Shown: positions 1 through 7,963, counted from the stretch's first letter. The stretch is DNA of 41,899 nucleotides from an uncultured Flavobacteriaceae bacterium (GCA_938088195.1 CALKEO010000054.1:1-41899); one strand, 5' to 3'. The notes: a model not told the origin generated them from the sequence alone. Translations and numbers: made by a program.

Positions 1-386
1 GGATTCAGGAACAAAACACGATTGGTTTTGTCATATTCTATTTTTAAAATGTGTGAGTGGCCACAAATAAAAATTTTAGGCCGTTCTTTTAAAATTAGTG
101 TCTTGCTTATTTTATTGTAAAAGGGAGGTTTTCCACCAATATGAATCATAGAAACTTTTACTTTTTCACACATGAAAGTATTGATTTCTTTTAGAGAAGA
201 TCTAACTACATGGTTGTCAATATTTCCGAAAACAGATTTAACTTTTGTTATTTTTTCTAATTCATCAAGAACTTCAATTTTTCCAATATCACCAGCATGC
301 CATATTTCATCAGCTTGTTTCGCATATTTAATTATTGCCTTATCAATGTAACTGTGAGTATCTGATAATAATAGAATTTTTTTCAA
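1..386 (-). CDS. YfcE/MJ0936-type metallophosphoesterase, C-terminus cut by window edge
   Basis: The reverse strand reads from a TTG at 386 into MKKILLLSDTHS and stays open to base 1, ending in LFLNP, so only the last few dozen residues are missing. Motifs of small calcineurin-type phosphodiesterases are in order: SDTH (metal Asp and His), HAGDIG, GNIDNH, a central HIGG and GHSH near the end. These residues normally hold two metal ions that hydrolyse a phosphodiester; the physiological substrate is unknown. It is divergent from truA and a -7-like TACTTTTG lies upstream on this strand. The TTG start is inferred because no ATG or GTG precedes the conserved first strand. Family is confident; function is not. 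Confidence 0.85.
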   Translation of the reverse strand, partial: MKKILLLSDTHSYIDKAIIKYAKQADEIWHAGDIGKIEVLDELEKITKVKSVFGNIDNHVVRSSLKEINTFMCEKVKVSMIHIGGKPPFYNKISKTLILKERPKIFICGHSHILKIEYDKTNRVLFLN

Positions 387-416
387 ATAATTATTTTTTT
401 GATTTTCTTAATAAGG

Positions 417-424
417 TATATTTG
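417..424 (+). promoter_or_regulatory. Putative -7 promoter element for truA (TATATTTG)
   Basis: Exact match to the Bacteroidota TA-N2-TTTG element, placed so that transcription would begin about 20 bases before the truA TTG. A TTTG at 398-401 is a poor-spacing candidate for the -33 element. Confidence 0.5.
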
Positions 425-433
425 ACCTATTAA

Positions 434-441
434 CAAAAGTA
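434..441 (-). promoter_or_regulatory. Putative -7 promoter element for the metallophosphoesterase (TACTTTTG)
   Basis: The plus strand reads CAAAAGTA, giving TACTTTTG on the minus strand, an exact TA-N2-TTTG match upstream of the TTG at 386. It faces the truA promoter, so both transcripts would start close to base 430. No clear -33 element is visible. Confidence 0.45.
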
Positions 442-450
442 GTATTTCTC

Positions 451-1203
451 TTGCGATATTTATTAGAATTGTCTTTTAATGGTGCTAATTATCACGGTTG
501 GCAAATACAACCTAATTCCATTTCTGTACAAGAAATAATTGAGAAGTGTGTTTCTACTATTTTAAATAAAAAAATAAGTGTTGTAGGTGCGGGGAGAACC
601 GATACTGGGGTCCACGCTTCATATTTTTGTGCTCATTTTGATTTGGATACAGTAATCGTTGATAAATCAGATTTTATTTATAAACTTAATTCTTTTTTAC
701 CTAGTGATATTGCAATAAAAAACATATACCTAGTAAAGCAAGATTTCCATGCTAGATTTGATGCTGTGAGTAGAACTTATCAATATAAATTAAATACGTC
801 TAAAAATCCTTTTCTATCAAATGATTCGTATTTTCTAAAAAAGGAAATTGATTTTTGTAAAATGAATTTAGCTGCTCTAAAGCTTTTTGATTACACCGAT
901 TTCAAATGTTTTTCCAAGTCTAATACTGATGTTCATACTTTTGATTGTGATATTAGAAGTGCTAGTTGGACATTTAAAGAAAACTACTGGGTTTTTGAAA
1001 TATCTGCCAATCGTTTTCTAAGGAACATGGTTAGAGCTATAGTTGGGACTTTGATTGAAATTGGTGAAGGTAAGTATGAAACAAATCATATGGATAAGGT
1101 CATAAAAAGTAAAAATAGAGAGGTCGCTGGCTATTCTGTTCCAGCGCAAGGCTTATATTTGACTAATATTATTTACCCAGCAAATTTTCTATTGGATGAG
1201 TAA
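451..1203 (+). CDS. truA: tRNA pseudouridine synthase A
   Basis: TruA converts uridines 38-40 in the anticodon stem-loop of many tRNAs to pseudouridine. The 250-residue protein has the usual family length. The catalytic motif GAGRTDTGVHA lies at about residues 46-56, with the nucleophilic Asp at 51, and ARFDAVSRTYQY and NRFLRNMVRAIVG are the conserved substrate-binding and C-terminal segments. The start is a TTG: no in-frame ATG or GTG lies upstream, and the protein starts at the expected RYLLELSF strand. The 3' end overlaps the following ABC transporter gene by 8 bases, so the two are probably cotranscribed. Confidence 0.96.
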   Translation: MRYLLELSFNGANYHGWQIQPNSISVQEIIEKCVSTILNKKISVVGAGRTDTGVHASYFCAHFDLDTVIVDKSDFIYKLNSFLPSDIAIKNIYLVKQDFHARFDAVSRTYQYKLNTSKNPFLSNDSYFLKKEIDFCKMNLAALKLFDYTDFKCFSKSNTDVHTFDCDIRSASWTFKENYWVFEISANRFLRNMVRAIVGTLIEIGEGKYETNHMDKVIKSKNREVAGYSVPAQGLYLTNIIYPANFLLDE

Positions 1204-2980
1204 AGATTCTAATTTATTTGATATAAAACTTTTTAAAAGGTTAATAGGCTATGTGCTTATTTATAAATCTACTTTTATTTTTGTTGCGATTTCAGCTGTT
1301 TTAATATCTATTTTTTCAACTCTAACACCTTATTTAATTAAAATAGCAGTTGATGATTATTTAGCATTGGGAAAATATGATGAATTTATTTATTTGATCT
1401 GTTTTATGCTTTTAAATCTTTTACTAACCGTAATTTTTATGTTTCTATTTAGTTACTATGCTAACCTTTTAGGTCAAAATGTTGTTTTCGATTTAAGAGT
1501 CAAACTTTTTAAACATATTCTTAATTTCAAGATGGGTTATTTTGACAAATCTTCTGTAGGAAGATTGGTTACAAGAGCAGTAAATGATATGGAAACAATT
1601 GCCAGTATTTTTAGTCAGGGTCTTTTTATGATAGTTGCCGATCTTTTACAAATGTTTTTAGTTATAATTATAATGTTAGTTATCAGTTGGAAATTAAGTC
1701 TGTCAGTTTTTTTTGTGCTTCCTTTTATACTATTTGCAACAAGAAAATTTCAAAAATCGATGAAGGTAGCTTTCAATGAAGTTAGAGCTGAAGTTGCTAA
1801 TTTAAATTCTTTTGTACAGGAAAGGATAACTGGAATGAAAATTGTTCAAATTTTTAATAGAGAGAAAATAGAGTATGATAATTTTATAGAAATCAACAAA
1901 AAACATAAGAAAGCATGGCTTAAAACAGTTTGGTATAATTCTATTTTCTTTCCTATAGCAGAACTATCTACATCTGTCACTGTTGGTTTAATTGTTTGGT
2001 ATGGCGGATTAAATTCAATTTTAGAAGATTCCGATATAACACTTGGAATCATATTCTTGTTTATTCAATTATCACAAATGTTATTTCGTCCGTTGAGACA
2101 AATAGCTGATAAGTTTAATACACTTCAAATGGGAATGGTCGCAGCCAACAGGGTTTTCAAAATATTGGATACTGAGAGTAAGATTTTAAATTCAGGGAAT
2201 TTATCTTATGATTCATTTTTTGGAAATATTAAATTTAATAATATTACTTTCTCATACAATGAGGGTGCGGATGTTTTAAAAGACATTTCTTTTAATGTTA
2301 ATAAAGGTGAAAAGATTGCTATAGTTGGTGCAACTGGTTCTGGAAAAACAACTATAATAAACCTTTTGACTAGATTTTACCAAACAACACAAGGCTCTAT
2401 CGAGATTGACGATATTAATATCAATAATATGGATCTTAATTCTTTGAGGTCTAATATAGCATTGGTCTTGCAAGATGATTTTTTATTTGCGGATTCCTTA
2501 TTAAATAATATTACTATTTGGGATAAAACGATATCATTTGACAATGTTGTAAAAGCAGCAAAAAAAATTGGAATACACGATTTTATAATGTCTTTACCAA
2601 ACGGATATAATTATAATGTAAAGGAAAGAGGGGTTATGATTTCCCAAGGTCAGAGGCAACTTATATCTTTTTTAAGGGCATATTTAAAAAACCCTTCAAT
2701 TTTAATTTTGGACGAGGCTACATCATCTATTGATTCTAATTCTGAAGAATTAATACAGAGTGCGATTTTAAAAATTACTGAAAACAAAACTTCTATAATA
2801 ATAGCACACAGGCTTTCAACTATATTAAATTCAGATAGAATTTTGGTTATGGATTCTGGAAAATTAGTTGAGCATGGTTCTCATTTGGAATTAATAAATA
2901 AAAAGGAGGGTTATTATAAAAACCTTTATGAAATTCAATTTAAAAGCTCTGAAATCAAACCAGTTCAGCTTCAATCATAG
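1196..2980 (+). CDS. ABC exporter, MsbA/multidrug type, fused membrane and ATPase domains
   Basis: A half-transporter of 594 residues that should work as a homodimer in the inner membrane, exporting lipids or hydrophobic compounds; the cargo cannot be read from sequence. Residues 15-310 hold six hydrophobic helices. The ATPase domain follows with Walker A GATGSGKTT (378-386), signature MISQGQRQ (481-488), Walker B ILILDEA (502-508) and the switch His at 538. The signature has SQGQ where the textbook motif is SGGQ; an altered third residue is common in this branch of exporters and is not evidence of inactivity. The ATG lies inside the truA end. Its 3' end overlaps the convergent diadenylate cyclase gene by 26 bases. 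Confidence 0.92.
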   Translation: MSKDSNLFDIKLFKRLIGYVLIYKSTFIFVAISAVLISIFSTLTPYLIKIAVDDYLALGKYDEFIYLICFMLLNLLLTVIFMFLFSYYANLLGQNVVFDLRVKLFKHILNFKMGYFDKSSVGRLVTRAVNDMETIASIFSQGLFMIVADLLQMFLVIIIMLVISWKLSLSVFFVLPFILFATRKFQKSMKVAFNEVRAEVANLNSFVQERITGMKIVQIFNREKIEYDNFIEINKKHKKAWLKTVWYNSIFFPIAELSTSVTVGLIVWYGGLNSILEDSDITLGIIFLFIQLSQMLFRPLRQIADKFNTLQMGMVAANRVFKILDTESKILNSGNLSYDSFFGNIKFNNITFSYNEGADVLKDISFNVNKGEKIAIVGATGSGKTTIINLLTRFYQTTQGSIEIDDININNMDLNSLRSNIALVLQDDFLFADSLLNNITIWDKTISFDNVVKAAKKIGIHDFIMSLPNGYNYNVKERGVMISQGQRQLISFLRAYLKNPSILILDEATSSIDSNSEELIQSAILKITENKTSIIIAHRLSTILNSDRILVMDSGKLVEHGSHLELINKKEGYYKNLYEIQFKSSEIKPVQLQS

Positions 2981-3740
2981 CTATTAGATTCTCATCGTTA
3001 CTATATTTAAAAATCTCTCCATTTTTGATAAAACTGATTTTTCCGTTTTCTTCTGAAACAACTATAGCTATTGCATCAGTTTTTTCAGTGATACCAAAGG
3101 CGGCTCTATGTCTAAGTCCTAATCGAGAATTTATTTTCTTATTTTCAGAAACAGGAAGAACAACCCTAGCCGCAGTGATAAAATTACCATCGATAATAAC
3201 TGCTCCATCATGAAGAGGACTATTTTTGTAAAAAATACTTTCTATTATCGGCGATGAAATTTCTAAATAAAGGTTATCTCCTGAATTTTTAATGAAATCA
3301 AGACTATTATTTCTTTCTATAATAAATAATGCTCCGGTTTTAGTTGAAACTAATTTTTTACAACTTTTCATAAATTCATCAATATTCATTTGACTAATTT
3401 CCATCGAAGGTTTAAAAATATTGACGTATTTATAATAAAGCTTATTGTTGGTTAGATTATTTGAACCTAGCATTAAAAGAAACTTTCTTATTTCTTGTTG
3501 AAATACAACTATTAATGCAAAAACTCCAACACTAATAAACTGACCTAGCAGATTACTTAGAACATTCATGTTAAGTACATCCGTTAATTTCCATATTAAA
3601 TAAATAATAATAATGCCAATTAATATATTAATGGCAGCTGTTCCTTTCACGAGTTTATAGACATAGTAAAGTAAGATTACAACAAGAATAATGTCTATAA
3701 CATCAATTATATCAGGTATTAAAAAATTAAATTTATCCAA
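2955..3740 (-). CDS. cdaA: Membrane-bound diadenylate cyclase (c-di-AMP synthase, CdaA type)
   Basis: Makes the second messenger c-di-AMP from two ATP. The 261-residue protein has about three hydrophobic helices in residues 10-85 and then the DAC (DisA_N) domain. Both diagnostic motifs are present: DGA at 178-180 (SPLHDGAVII) and RHR at 210-212 (GLRHRAAFG). The start is TTG at 3740; the resulting N-terminus (MDKFNFLIPDIIDVIDI) matches the usual CdaA beginning and no ATG is available nearby. No CdaR/YbbR partner is adjacent. Its last codons overlap the end of the ABC exporter on the opposite strand. folP lies 38 bases upstream on the same strand, suggesting cotranscription. Confidence 0.93.
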   Translation of the reverse strand: MDKFNFLIPDIIDVIDIILVVILLYYVYKLVKGTAAINILIGIIIIYLIWKLTDVLNMNVLSNLLGQFISVGVFALIVVFQQEIRKFLLMLGSNNLTNNKLYYKYVNIFKPSMEISQMNIDEFMKSCKKLVSTKTGALFIIERNNSLDFIKNSGDNLYLEISSPIIESIFYKNSPLHDGAVIIDGNFITAARVVLPVSENKKINSRLGLRHRAAFGITEKTDAIAIVVSEENGKISFIKNGEIFKYSNDENLIAMIEAELV

Positions 3741-3778
3741 TTTGAAAAATAATTTATATAAAAGTAATTAAAAATGAA

Positions 3779-4609
3779 TTAAGAGGAACTAATAAGAAAA
3801 TTAGTTAATTTAATTATTTCTTTTGCTTCTTTTACATCATGTACTCTGAGTATATTAGCCCCTTTGGATAAGGCTACAGTATTTAAACATGAAGTTCCGT
3901 TTAATGCATTTTTTGGATCATTATTTAGAAGTTTATAAATCATGGATTTTCTGGAAATACCTACAAGAATGGGACAATCAAGTTCCTTGAAAAAAGATAA
4001 ATCATTTAAAATTTGATAATTGTGTTCAAGGGTTTTACCAAATCCAAATCCAGGGTCAATAACTATATCAATAATTCCTAACTCTCTAGCTCTAAATATT
4101 TTTTTAGATAAATTAGTGATGATATCATTCACCACACTATTGTAAATGGGTTTATTTTGCATGGTCTGGGGACTTCCCTGCATATGCATCATAATGTAGG
4201 GAATGCCAAGCTCTGCAATGCAATTAAACATATTTGGATCTAATTCCCCCGCCGAAATGTCATTAACAATTGAGGCACCACTGTTAACCGCTTTTTTTGC
4301 TACTTCACTTCTAAACGTATCAACAGAAACTATTGCTTCATTAAATTTACTTTTTATTAATTCAATTGTTGGTATGACTCTTTTAATCTCATCATCTTTT
4401 GTAACCTTTTTTGAACCAGGTCTAGAACTACATCCACCTACATCAATGATGTCTGCACCATCTTCTAACATTTTTTCAACTTGTTTTAAGATTTTTTTAT
4501 TGGAGTCAAACATTCCACCATCATAAAATGAATCAGGTGTTATATTTAAAATGCCCATAATCTTTGGTGATAAAAAATCCATTAATTTACCCTTAATGTT
4601 TATTGTCAT
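3779..4609 (-). CDS. folP: Dihydropteroate synthase
   Basis: Condenses pterin pyrophosphate with p-aminobenzoate in folate synthesis; the enzyme targeted by sulfonamides. Family motifs are complete: MGILNITPDSFYDGG (18-32), DVGGCSSRPG (56-65) with the pABA-loop Ser-Arg-Pro-Gly, SVDTFR (95-100), NDISAG (116-121), DPGFGFGKT (185-193) and VGISRKS (216-222). Length (276) is normal. The ATG at 4609 is preferred over Met10 because related proteins begin with a similar MTIN segment. A good promoter (TACTTTTG at 4647-4640) gives a leader of roughly 27 bases. Confidence 0.96.
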   Translation of the reverse strand: MTINIKGKLMDFLSPKIMGILNITPDSFYDGGMFDSNKKILKQVEKMLEDGADIIDVGGCSSRPGSKKVTKDDEIKRVIPTIELIKSKFNEAIVSVDTFRSEVAKKAVNSGASIVNDISAGELDPNMFNCIAELGIPYIMMHMQGSPQTMQNKPIYNSVVNDIITNLSKKIFRARELGIIDIVIDPGFGFGKTLEHNYQILNDLSFFKELDCPILVGISRKSMIYKLLNNDPKNALNGTSCLNTVALSKGANILRVHDVKEAKEIIKLTNFLISSS

Positions 4610-4639
4610 TTTGATTTTGAATTTTTTAATAACTTTTTA

Positions 4640-4647
4640 CAAAAGTA
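4640..4647 (-). promoter_or_regulatory. Putative -7 promoter element for folP (TACTTTTG)
   Basis: Exact TA-N2-TTTG match on the minus strand, 31 bases before the folP ATG. A TTG about 21 bases upstream (minus-strand GTTGAAAAAA near 4670) could be the -33 element, making this the best-formed promoter in the window. Confidence 0.55.
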
Positions 4648-4698
4648 ATCTACCTATTTAAATTTTTTCAACGAAATTTACATAAAAAACTATTAGTC

Positions 4699-5235
4699 AT
4701 CAATACTTCTAAACAATACGATATAGTCACTGCAGGTTGCAGAAATCTTTTTTTAAATAAGATGAAAGATTATGGTAGTGCTTGGAGGATCCTTAGATTA
4801 TCTTCTTTAACAGATCAAATTTTTATTAAAGCACAAAGAATAAGAAGTTTGCAAACTAATAAAATTAGAAAAGTTGATGAGGGTCAAAACTCAGAGTTTG
4901 TAGGAATTATTAATTATTCTTTGATGTCACTCATACAAATTCAAAATGGAATTGCAGAAACCCCTGATATGGATTTGGAAACTGCCTTAGAACTTTATGA
5001 CAGTCATTTAGCTGAAACCAAAATTTTAATGGAAAATAAAAATCATGACTATGGCGAAGCTTGGAGAGATATGCGAGTTAGCTCTTTGACTGATTTAATT
5101 ATTCAGAAAATTTTAAGAATTAAACAAATTGAGGATAATCAGGGTAAAACTTTAGTGAGTGAAGGAATAGCCGCTAATTACCAAGACATGATTAATTATT
5201 CAGTATTTGCATTGATTCATCTTCAAAAAAAATAA
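4699..5235 (+). CDS. DUF1599 (nucleotide-modification-associated domain 1) protein, non-standard start
   Basis: Two copies of the DUF1599 unit: KDYGSAWRILRLSSLTDQI and HDYGEAWRDMRVSSLTDLI, each followed by an R-I-x2-L/I tail. The biochemical role is unproven; the domain name comes from association with nucleotide modification genes. The first ATG (4762) falls inside repeat 1, at M-KDYG. The frame is open upstream and reads NTSKQYDIVTAGCRNLF; its QYD lies 14 residues before KDYG, just as LYD lies 14 residues before HDYG in repeat 2. The upstream codons are therefore probably coding, yet no ATG, GTG or TTG occurs between the stop at 4630 and 4762. ATC at 4699 is my best guess. Conservative coordinates are 4762-5235. 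Confidence 0.85.
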   Translation: MNTSKQYDIVTAGCRNLFLNKMKDYGSAWRILRLSSLTDQIFIKAQRIRSLQTNKIRKVDEGQNSEFVGIINYSLMSLIQIQNGIAETPDMDLETALELYDSHLAETKILMENKNHDYGEAWRDMRVSSLTDLIIQKILRIKQIEDNQGKTLVSEGIAANYQDMINYSVFALIHLQKK

Positions 5236-5241
5236 CTTTTT

Positions 5242-6315
5242 ATGTATTGGATATTAAAAAAATTATCTAATATGTTTTTAACTCTATTTGGGGTAGTTAC
5301 AATTATATTTTTTCTTTTTAATGTTTTGCCAGGTGATCCAGCTCAAATGATGTTAGGTCAAAATGAAGATTCTGAACAACTTATTCAAATAAAAAAAAAA
5401 TATGGTTTTGATAAACCTGCAATTATTCAATACTTATATTATTTAAATGATTTGTCTCCAATTTCTATTCATTTCAACGAATCTCAAAATTTATCTTTTT
5501 TAAAAAAAGATAAATATAATTACGTTGGGCTTTTATCTTTCGAAAAATATAAAGTTGTATTAAAAACACCCTATCTTAGGGAATCTTACCAAAAAAATGG
5601 TGTAACTGTTGTAGAAATAATAAAAAATACTTTTCCAAATACTGCTGTTTTAGCATTATCCTCTATTACTATTGCAATTATTTTGGGTATGTTTCTTGGA
5701 ATTTTCTCAGCACTGAATAAAAATAATTGGATAGACTATTCCATTCAACTAATAAGTACATTAGGAATGAGTGTTCCTTCTTTTTTTAGTGCTATTTTAT
5801 TTGCTTGGTTGTTTGGATATCTTTTGAGAGACATTACTGGATTAAATATGACAGGAAGTTTATATGAGTTGGATGATTACGGTGAAAATTTAAATATTAA
5901 TCTCAAAAACCTAATCTTACCATCCTTAGTTTTAGGAATAAGGCCCGTTGCAGTTATTTCACAAATGATGAGGAATTCTCTTTTGAAAGTTTTATCTCAG
6001 AATTATATTAGAACAGCATACGCCAAAGGTTTAAGTAAGTTTCAAGTGATTAAAAATCATGCTATTAAAAATTCACTTAACCCAGTTATCACTGCCCTTT
6101 CAGGTTGGTTTGCAAGTATGTTAGCTGGTTCTGTATTTGTCGAGTACATTTTTGGATGGAATGGTCTTGGAAAAGAAATAGTAGATTCATTAAATACTTT
6201 GGATGTTCCTGTGTTGATTGGAGCTGTTTTAACTATAGCTTTTATTTTCATTTTGATTAATATATTTGTGGATGTAATATATACATGGTTGGATCCAAAA
6301 GTTAAGTTAGAATAA
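5242..6315 (+). CDS. DppB/OppB-type ABC transporter permease, no partner genes nearby
   Basis: Inner-membrane permease of the oligopeptide/nickel ABC family, 357 residues. TM1 (about 10-28) is followed by the family phrase FNVLPGDPAQMMLGQ, a periplasmic segment up to about residue 130, and five more helices. The cytoplasmic coupling (EAA) loop is RTAYAKGLSKFQVIKNHAIK, around residues 254-273, with GSVFVEYIFGWNGLG after it. A complete importer needs a second permease, ATPases and a binding protein; none is in this window. It sits 6 bases after the DUF1599 gene and 13 before tpiA, so it is likely operonic. A run of ten A residues at 5391-5400 lies in frame within it. Confidence 0.9.
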   Translation: MYWILKKLSNMFLTLFGVVTIIFFLFNVLPGDPAQMMLGQNEDSEQLIQIKKKYGFDKPAIIQYLYYLNDLSPISIHFNESQNLSFLKKDKYNYVGLLSFEKYKVVLKTPYLRESYQKNGVTVVEIIKNTFPNTAVLALSSITIAIILGMFLGIFSALNKNNWIDYSIQLISTLGMSVPSFFSAILFAWLFGYLLRDITGLNMTGSLYELDDYGENLNINLKNLILPSLVLGIRPVAVISQMMRNSLLKVLSQNYIRTAYAKGLSKFQVIKNHAIKNSLNPVITALSGWFASMLAGSVFVEYIFGWNGLGKEIVDSLNTLDVPVLIGAVLTIAFIFILINIFVDVIYTWLDPKVKLE

Positions 6316-6328
6316 AATTTATAAAATA

Positions 6329-7087
6329 ATGAGAAAAAAAATTGTTGCAGGAAATTGGAAAATGAATAACGATTTAAATCAGACAATAGATTTAATAAAT
6401 GAGTTAAAAGAATTAAAAAATATTAAAGATGTAAGTGTTATGATTGCACCTGCATATCCTTTTTTAAAAACTTCACATGATCTTTTAGAGGACTCACCAA
6501 TTGAGGTTGTTTCGCAAAATGTTCATCAAAAGAGTAATGGTGCTTACACAGGGGAAGTTTCTATTGAAATGTTACAAAGTATTGGCGTATCAACAACTCT
6601 AATTGGTCACTCTGAAAGAAGAGCTTATTTTAATGAAAGTGATGATGTTTTATTAGCAAAGACTGAGTTTGCACTGGATAATAATTTTAATATTATTTTT
6701 TGTTTTGGTGAAGAGCTCTCTGATAGGAAATCCAAAAAGCATTTTGAAATTGTTAAGATTCAACTTGACAATACCGTCATGAAAATAAAAAAAGAATCTT
6801 GGAAAAATATAATTCTTGCTTATGAACCAGTTTGGGCTATTGGCACAGGTGAAACTGCCTCTCCAGAACAAGCACAAGAGATGCATGAGTTTATAAGAAA
6901 TTGTGTTGAAAATACTTTTGATAAATCTATTTCCGAAGAGGTTTCCATCCTCTATGGAGGTAGTGTGAAACCTTCAAATGCAAATGAGATTTTCAATAAG
7001 AAAGATGTTGATGGAGGCCTTATTGGAGGTGCTTCATTATCGGCAAAAGATTTCAAACTTATTATTGAAGCAAATAGTTCCCTTTAA
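6329..7087 (+). CDS. tpiA: Triosephosphate isomerase
   Basis: Interconverts dihydroxyacetone phosphate and glyceraldehyde 3-phosphate in glycolysis and gluconeogenesis. 252 residues, the standard length. Active-site residues are all visible: Asn9 and Lys11 in GNWKMN, His94 in IGHSERR, and catalytic Glu166 in AYEPVWAIGTG, whose tail is the phosphate-gripping loop 6; LYGGSVKPSN closes the barrel. The ATG 13 bases after the permease stop is the only sensible start. clpS follows 23 bases downstream. The prmA gene I would expect between tpiA and clpS in many Flavobacteriia is absent. Confidence 0.98.
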   Translation: MRKKIVAGNWKMNNDLNQTIDLINELKELKNIKDVSVMIAPAYPFLKTSHDLLEDSPIEVVSQNVHQKSNGAYTGEVSIEMLQSIGVSTTLIGHSERRAYFNESDDVLLAKTEFALDNNFNIIFCFGEELSDRKSKKHFEIVKIQLDNTVMKIKKESWKNIILAYEPVWAIGTGETASPEQAQEMHEFIRNCVENTFDKSISEEVSILYGGSVKPSNANEIFNKKDVDGGLIGGASLSAKDFKLIIEANSSL

Positions 7088-7110
7088 AAATTTTGTAAAT
7101 TAGTGTAGTC

Positions 7111-7386
7111 ATGAGCACTAAAGAAAAAGTATCTGAGAAAGAAATAGTAGAAACCGATTCAGTTCACGAAAATGAAATTATTCTTTATAATGATGATGTA
7201 AATACTTTTGATCATGTCATTAGAACTTTAATTCAAGTTTGCGAACACACTTCAGAGCAAGCTGAACAATGTTCATTGATTGTTCACTATAAAGGAAAGT
7301 GTAGTGTTAAGTCAGGTACTTTTTCAGACTTAAAACCCAGATGCACTAAACTTCTTCAAGCAGGTCTTAGTGCTGAAATCATTTAA
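7111..7386 (+). CDS. clpS: ClpS adaptor for the ClpAP/ClpCP protease
   Basis: Recognises proteins with N-degron residues and delivers them to the Clp protease. The 91-residue protein has the Bacteroidota form: a hydrophilic tail of about 20 residues, then the core with LYNDDVNTFDHVI (25-37), an amphipathic helix, and VHYKGK (58-63), in which the His and Gly belong to the substrate-contacting region. Family members vary mainly in tail length. It follows tpiA with a short gap and is probably read from the same transcript. The first ATG was used. Confidence 0.92.
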   Translation: MSTKEKVSEKEIVETDSVHENEIILYNDDVNTFDHVIRTLIQVCEHTSEQAEQCSLIVHYKGKCSVKSGTFSDLKPRCTKLLQAGLSAEII

Positions 7387-7391
7387 CTTAT

Positions 7392-7399
7392 TATATTTG
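7392..7399 (+). promoter_or_regulatory. Putative -7 promoter element for the peroxidase gene (TATATTTG)
   Basis: Exact TA-N2-TTTG match starting 14 bases before the ATG at 7406, just after the clpS stop. Transcription would start almost at the ATG, implying a leaderless or nearly leaderless message and a separate unit from clpS. No -33 element is obvious. Confidence 0.4.
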
Positions 7400-7405
7400 C
7401 CAAAT

Positions 7406-7957
7406 ATGAAAAATATATTTTTTTTAATTGCCATATTATTTAGCCATTCAACACTATCTCAAAACTTTAAACAAATGAAAGAAACAATTCATCAATTTGA
7501 ACTAACAAATTTAGCTGGTGAAAAATTTAATATGTCTAGTTTAAAGGGAAAAAAAATAATGATTGTAAATACCGCTTCCAAATGTGGACTTACTTATCAA
7601 TATGAAATTTTGGAAAAACTTTACAATGATTTCAAATCTGAAAATTTTGTAATTGTTGGATTTCCATCAAATAATTTTTTATGGCAAGAACCAGGTTCAA
7701 ATGAAGAAATTGCAAAATTTTGCTTAGAAAATTATGGGGTTTCATTTCCAATGATGGAAAAGGTTTCTGTAAGAGGCTCTAAGATGCATCCTTTGTATAA
7801 ATTTTTAACTGATAAGAATAAAAATGGTTATAAAGATTCCTCTGTTAAGTGGAATTTTCAAAAATATTTAATTGACGAAAATGGTTATTTAGTTAAAATT
7901 ATTTCCTCTAGAGTTAAACCTGATGATCCCTCTGTTTTAGACTGGATTAAGAGTTAA
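7406..7957 (+). CDS. Secreted glutathione peroxidase-family thiol peroxidase
   Basis: Reduces hydroperoxides using a reactive Cys; most bacterial members use thioredoxin, not glutathione. From ATG 7406 the protein has 183 residues with a signal peptide (about 1-19, cleaved near LSQ), so it should act in the periplasm. Active-site residues: Cys60 in NTASKCGLT, Gln95 in WQEPGSNEEI, Trp149-Asn150 in VKWNFQKYL; Cys106 is a possible resolving Cys. I reject a GTG at 7370 because it precedes the natural signal peptide. It starts a run with the PLP enzyme (6-base gap) and bshB1, suggesting a common thiol theme. Confidence 0.9.
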   Translation: MKNIFFLIAILFSHSTLSQNFKQMKETIHQFELTNLAGEKFNMSSLKGKKIMIVNTASKCGLTYQYEILEKLYNDFKSENFVIVGFPSNNFLWQEPGSNEEIAKFCLENYGVSFPMMEKVSVRGSKMHPLYKFLTDKNKNGYKDSSVKWNFQKYLIDENGYLVKIISSRVKPDDPSVLDWIKS

Positions 7958-7963
7958 TTTGTA

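Noticed and set aside
4203-4526. Open frame of 107 codons opposite folP
   Set aside because: It mirrors the strongly conserved folP frame and its translation has no recognisable motif; a shadow frame.
7370-7405. GTG start that adds 12 residues to the peroxidase
   Set aside because: The extension precedes a typical signal peptide, overlaps the clpS end and lies upstream of the likely transcription start.
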